DNA of 64,000 nucleotides from the NCBI RefSeq assembly GCF_003027925.1, contig NZ_PYPS01000028.1:38855-102854 (forward strand), given 5' to 3'. Under the pieces are notes generated by a model. That model saw only the letters and a program-made list of their open reading frames with translations. It ran no database searches and was not told where the DNA came from. This DNA comes from Micromonospora sp. RP3T (GTDB taxonomy: Bacteria; Actinomycetota; Actinomycetes; Mycobacteriales; Micromonosporaceae). Positions 61,349 to 64,000 of this stretch are shown piece after piece (positions within the stretch are counted from its first letter, which is position 1; each line of letters begins with the position of its first letter). Made by a program: the position numbers and the translations under genes.

Positions 61349-62128
61349 TCAGAACCCGCACGTCCGGCCGGCGGCGTGACTGACCTGGACGGTGTGCGTG
61401 ACGCAGCCACCGTCGGCGACCCGGTGCAGCAGGAACCCGGTCGGCTCGGCGACCCAGCCGATCTCGTCCCCGTCGGCCATGGTCAGGCTGGCCTGGATCC
61501 AGGTGCTCGGCGCGCAGGTCAGCACCGTACCGGCGAACGCGCTGGTCACCGGGCGGTGCAGGTGGCCCGCGGCGACGCGTACGACGTGGGGGTGTCGGGC
61601 GATCACGGCGGCGAGCGCGTCGGCGTCGGCGAGCCGGATGGCGTCGGCGGCCGGGAGGCCCACCGCGACCGGCGGATGGTGCAGGCACACGACGGCGGGC
61701 ACCTCCGGCCGGCCGGCGAGCACCCCGTCGAGCCAGTCGAGCTGCTCGTCGCCGAGGCGACCGCCGGAGCCGCCCGGGGTGAGCGAGTCGAGCACCACGA
61801 GCGTCGCCTCCGGGTGGTCGACGTGGTAGTGCGCGGAGAAACCGCCGGCCAGGTGGGGGGTGCCGCCGAACGTGTCGAGCAGCGACTCGCGGTCGTCGTG
61901 GTTGCCGGCGGCCAGGTGGACCGGCAGCGGGAACCGCCCGACGATCTCGCGGAGGGCGAGGTATTCGTCCGGCCGGCCGTGGCCGGTGAGATCGCCGGTG
62001 ATCACCACGCAGTCGGGCCGGGGGCGCAGGGCGAGCACCGTGCCGAGCGCCCGGTGCAGGCCGGCCGCCGGCTCGGCGGCGAGCGGGCCGGTGGTCACGT
62101 GCGGATCGCTGAGCTGGGCGATGAGCAT
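61349..62128 (-). CDS. CpdA-like 3',5'-cyclic nucleotide phosphodiesterase
   Basis: A 259-aa cytosolic class III phosphodiesterase. The metal motifs are LSDPHV, VITGDLTGHG, AAGNHDD, CLHHPPV and AAGHLHRP, the pattern of CpdA/GpdQ/Rv0805 enzymes that hydrolyse cAMP and related diesters. It could lower the cAMP signal read by the Crp-type regulator at 13271. It is followed by a cyclotransferase-like gene 9-12 bp downstream. Substrate preference cannot be fixed from sequence because the family is promiscuous. Confidence 0.88.
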   Translation of the reverse strand: MLIAQLSDPHVTTGPLAAEPAAGLHRALGTVLALRPRPDCVVITGDLTGHGRPDEYLALREIVGRFPLPVHLAAGNHDDRESLLDTFGGTPHLAGGFSAHYHVDHPEATLVVLDSLTPGGSGGRLGDEQLDWLDGVLAGRPEVPAVVCLHHPPVAVGLPAADAIRLADADALAAVIARHPHVVRVAAGHLHRPVTSAFAGTVLTCAPSTWIQASLTMADGDEIGWVAEPTGFLLHRVADGGCVTHTVQVSHAAGRTCGF

Positions 62129-62292
62129 CGGCGCCTCCTCGGGCCGGGACTCCTCACGCTACCGCCGCCCCGGCCCACGCGTTGCCCACAGGCCGCGTCC
62201 ACAGCCTGTGGATAGCACATGTGTACGAAGGTCGACGGCGGTCCCGCTGAGTACGCTTGATCGCGAACCCACCCCCTCCGAGCAGGAACGAC

Positions 62293-63750
62293 GTGGATCA
62301 CGAGCGAGTCCTCCGCGACGTCACGGTGCGCCTTCCCACGGCGTCGACCGTGCCGGAGGCGTGCCAGTGGACCGTCGCCGCGCTCGCCCGCCACACCCCG
62401 GCGACCGCCTCCGTCCTGCTCCGCGTCCACGACCGCCTCCGGTGCGTCGCGGCCACCGGCGCCTGGCAGGTCTTCTCCCACGTCCCGGCGACCGCCGACG
62501 ATGCCGGGCCGGCCCGGCACCGGCCCGAACCGTCGGTGGTGCGGCGGGTCTACGCCTCCGGCGAGACCGCCGCCGTGCCCGACGTCGCCGCCGACCCCGA
62601 CTACCTCCCGATCCGCCCGGACGTCACCACGGAACTCTGCGTGCCGGTACGCGACCCGGCCGGCCGCCCGATCGGCGTGCTCGACCTCCAGTGGAGCGAA
62701 CCGATCACGTTGGCGCCCTGGCAGGAGACCGCCGAGCGGCTGGCCGACCGGCTCGGCACCCGGATCGCGGCGCTCGGCGGCCCACCCGCCGAGAGCCGCA
62801 GCGAGAAGCTGCTCCGGCACGCCGCCGCGTTCACCGCCGCCGGAACCGACTGGGACCTGATGACCGCCGCCATCGCCGCGGCCCGGGACGTGTCCGCGCT
62901 CTCCGCCGCCGTGCTGGTGCTCACCGGTCGCGGCGGCCCCCGGCTGGGCGCGCCCACCGACACCCCGGGGGCCTTGGAGGCGCGGATCCGGGCCGAGCTG
63001 GCCGAGGCCGGCCCCGCCACGCTGGACCGGATCATCGACCGCGCCCACCGCTACGGGTCGGCGTACACGCTGGGCGAGGCGGGGCACCCGCCGACCGAGG
63101 AGTACCTGCCGCTGACCCGGGCCGGCGCGCGCACACTGGTGGCGGTGCCGGTCGGCACGCCGTCGAGCGGCGGTGTGCTGCTGGTCGCCGACGGACGGTC
63201 ACTGCGGCCCGACCCGACCACTGTCAACCTGATCGAGTTGCTGGCCGGGCAGGCGTGGACCTGTCTGGACCGGCTACGGACGCTGGCGCGGCTGCGCGAG
63301 CAGGCCAGTTCGGACCCGCTCACCGGGCTGCGGCACACCGGCCCGTTCGGGCAGCGGATCGCCACCGCCACGCCGGGGCGTACCGCGCTGCTGGCCATCG
63401 ACGTGGACGGGTTCAAGCACGTCAACGACACGTACGGCCACCAGGCCGGCGACCGGCTCCTGGTGGGGCTGGCCCGGGCGCTGGAGGGCGCGCTACGGCA
63501 GGGCGACGAGCTGTACCGGACCGGCGGCGACGAGTTCTTCGCGGTGATCGAGGTGAGCCATCCGCAGGAGGCGGTCCGGATCGCCGAGCGGCTCACCGAG
63601 GCGGCCCGCCGCACCGGCCGGACGATCAGCGTCGGCATCGCGCTGCCCCGCCCCGACGAGCCCCCGGAGCGCACCCTGCACCGCGCCGACCAGGCCCTCT
63701 ACGCGGTGAAGCGGCACGGCCGAGACGGCGTCCACCTGTCCGCCGCCTGA
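62293..63750 (+). CDS. GAF-GGDEF diguanylate cyclase
   Basis: A 485-aa soluble signalling protein. Two GAF-like modules (about 5-160, ending DLQWSEPITLAPWQETAERLADRL; and about 175-325, LVAVPVGTPSSGGVLLVAD) are followed by a GGDEF domain: LLAIDVDGFKHVNDTYGHQAGD, an inhibitory-site RxxD (R402-D405) and intact GGDEF (411-415). It should make c-di-GMP under control of a small ligand. No EAL partner is nearby. GTG 62293 has AGGA 6 nt upstream; a TACGCT -10 box (62252-62257) implies a 30-nt leader. Confidence 0.92.
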   Translation: MDHERVLRDVTVRLPTASTVPEACQWTVAALARHTPATASVLLRVHDRLRCVAATGAWQVFSHVPATADDAGPARHRPEPSVVRRVYASGETAAVPDVAADPDYLPIRPDVTTELCVPVRDPAGRPIGVLDLQWSEPITLAPWQETAERLADRLGTRIAALGGPPAESRSEKLLRHAAAFTAAGTDWDLMTAAIAAARDVSALSAAVLVLTGRGGPRLGAPTDTPGALEARIRAELAEAGPATLDRIIDRAHRYGSAYTLGEAGHPPTEEYLPLTRAGARTLVAVPVGTPSSGGVLLVADGRSLRPDPTTVNLIELLAGQAWTCLDRLRTLARLREQASSDPLTGLRHTGPFGQRIATATPGRTALLAIDVDGFKHVNDTYGHQAGDRLLVGLARALEGALRQGDELYRTGGDEFFAVIEVSHPQEAVRIAERLTEAARRTGRTISVGIALPRPDEPPERTLHRADQALYAVKRHGRDGVHLSAA

Positions 63751-63783
63751 CCCACCCGCCCTCACCCTCACCCCGCGCCCTGT

Positions 63784-63833
63784 TTCACGGAAAGAGTGGC
63801 TATCCGGGCCCGCATAGCCACTCTTTCCGTGAA
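63784..63833. terminator. Long perfect hairpin after the GGDEF gene
   Basis: 20-bp perfect arms (63784-63803 and 63814-63833, sequence TTCACGGAAAGAGTGGCTAT and complement) around a 10-nt GC loop, 34 bp after the GGDEF stop. Confidence 0.8.
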
Positions 63834-64000
63834 TCTGGGCATGCGCAACGGGCGCGGGGCGCGCGGGGTTAGGGGGTTAGTCCTTGTCGCCTCTGGCGAG
63901 GTGGCCCGTTCCGGGCTGAAAATCGTGTCGGTCGCTCGCTGACGTCGTCGCTCCTTGGTCCGTGTGAGGTCGTGGGTTAGTCGGACGCTGGTAGCCGCGT
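63834..64000. other. Right-edge region without a supportable gene
   Basis: 167 bp at the window edge. A minus-strand frame ending at TAA 63877-63879 stays open to the edge (about 40 codons), but its third-position GC is low compared with every clear gene here, so I do not call it. Confidence 0.3.

Noticed and set aside
63877..64000. Minus-strand frame open to the right edge
   Set aside because: Only about 40 codons with low third-position GC compared with real genes here; no recognisable family.

Overview
The window is very GC-rich actinobacterial DNA. The gene set suggests the Micromonosporaceae (a Micromonospora-like soil actinomycete): an ESX/type VII secretion locus, WhiB, a GlxR/Crp-type regulator, DUF397/DUF5753 remnants, mycothiol-isomerase-like proteins, many GTG starts and 4-bp ATGA/GTGA gene overlaps. 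The assignment rests on gene content and style, not on a search. The window is chromosomal; I see no phage genes, intact transposase or CRISPR array.

Layout. 1-6057: type VII secretion genes (eccD running off the left edge, divergent eccC, mycosin protease). 6101-7645: two tandem PAP2 phosphatases. 7710-13948: marP, NUDIX hydrolase, TlpA-like thioredoxin, nth, capA-like, cbiZ and divergent crp. 14061-18520: a phosphoesterase, then a compact biosynthetic run (Alg14-like and Alg13-like glycosyltransferase halves, methyltransferase, radical SAM, methyltransferase) converging on an epimerase-aminotransferase fusion (18553-20589). 20711-29765: a TetR-headed seven-gene acyl-CoA carboxylase/dehydrogenase operon. 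29846-35655: accessory genes, including degraded DUF5753/DUF397 remnants, an amino-acid-binding lipoprotein coupled to a membrane protein, a secreted peptidase and a repeat-bearing membrane protein. 35701-41368: Ser/Thr kinase, small membrane protein, and a large cyclase-ATPase-TPR regulator. 41365-51186: MBL hydrolase, RidA, DUF4177, two Get3/ArsA-like ATPases, whiB4-like, ponA2-like PBP, YqeY and phosphoesterase. 51322-53091: tRNA-Pro followed by an accessory stretch with two small membrane ORFs and a toxin-antitoxin pair. 53267-63750: Ca2+/H+ antiporter, secreted surface protein, MFS transporter, 5'-nucleotidase, gamma-glutamylcyclotransferase-like protein, CpdA-like phosphodiesterase and a GGDEF protein.

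How it fits together. From memory, the order marP-NUDIX-tlpA-nth-crp, then MBL-ridA-get3A-get3B-whiB4-ponA2-phosphoesterase, matches M. tuberculosis Rv3671c-Rv3683. The 27 kb from 14061 to 41368 would then be an insertion between crp and the MBL gene; it holds the glycosyltransferase/radical-SAM cluster and the acyl-CoA operon. The acyl-CoA operon resembles Rv0972c-Rv0976c (FadE12-AccA2-AccD2-FadE13-AtuA-like). cAMP signalling is represented three times: a Crp-type regulator, a class III cyclase with its catalytic residues intact, and a CpdA-like phosphodiesterase.

Most unusual signals. Palindromic elements lie in frame inside three genes of the acyl-CoA operon; two of these are copies of one 46-bp element (43/46 identical). 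Other notable signals are a duplicated translational junction ahead of the radical SAM gene, a leaderless promoter geometry (-10 box 6 nt before the start codon) recurring at seven genes (7-8 nt at two more), and a set of long GATC-ended intergenic hairpins, two of which share a core.
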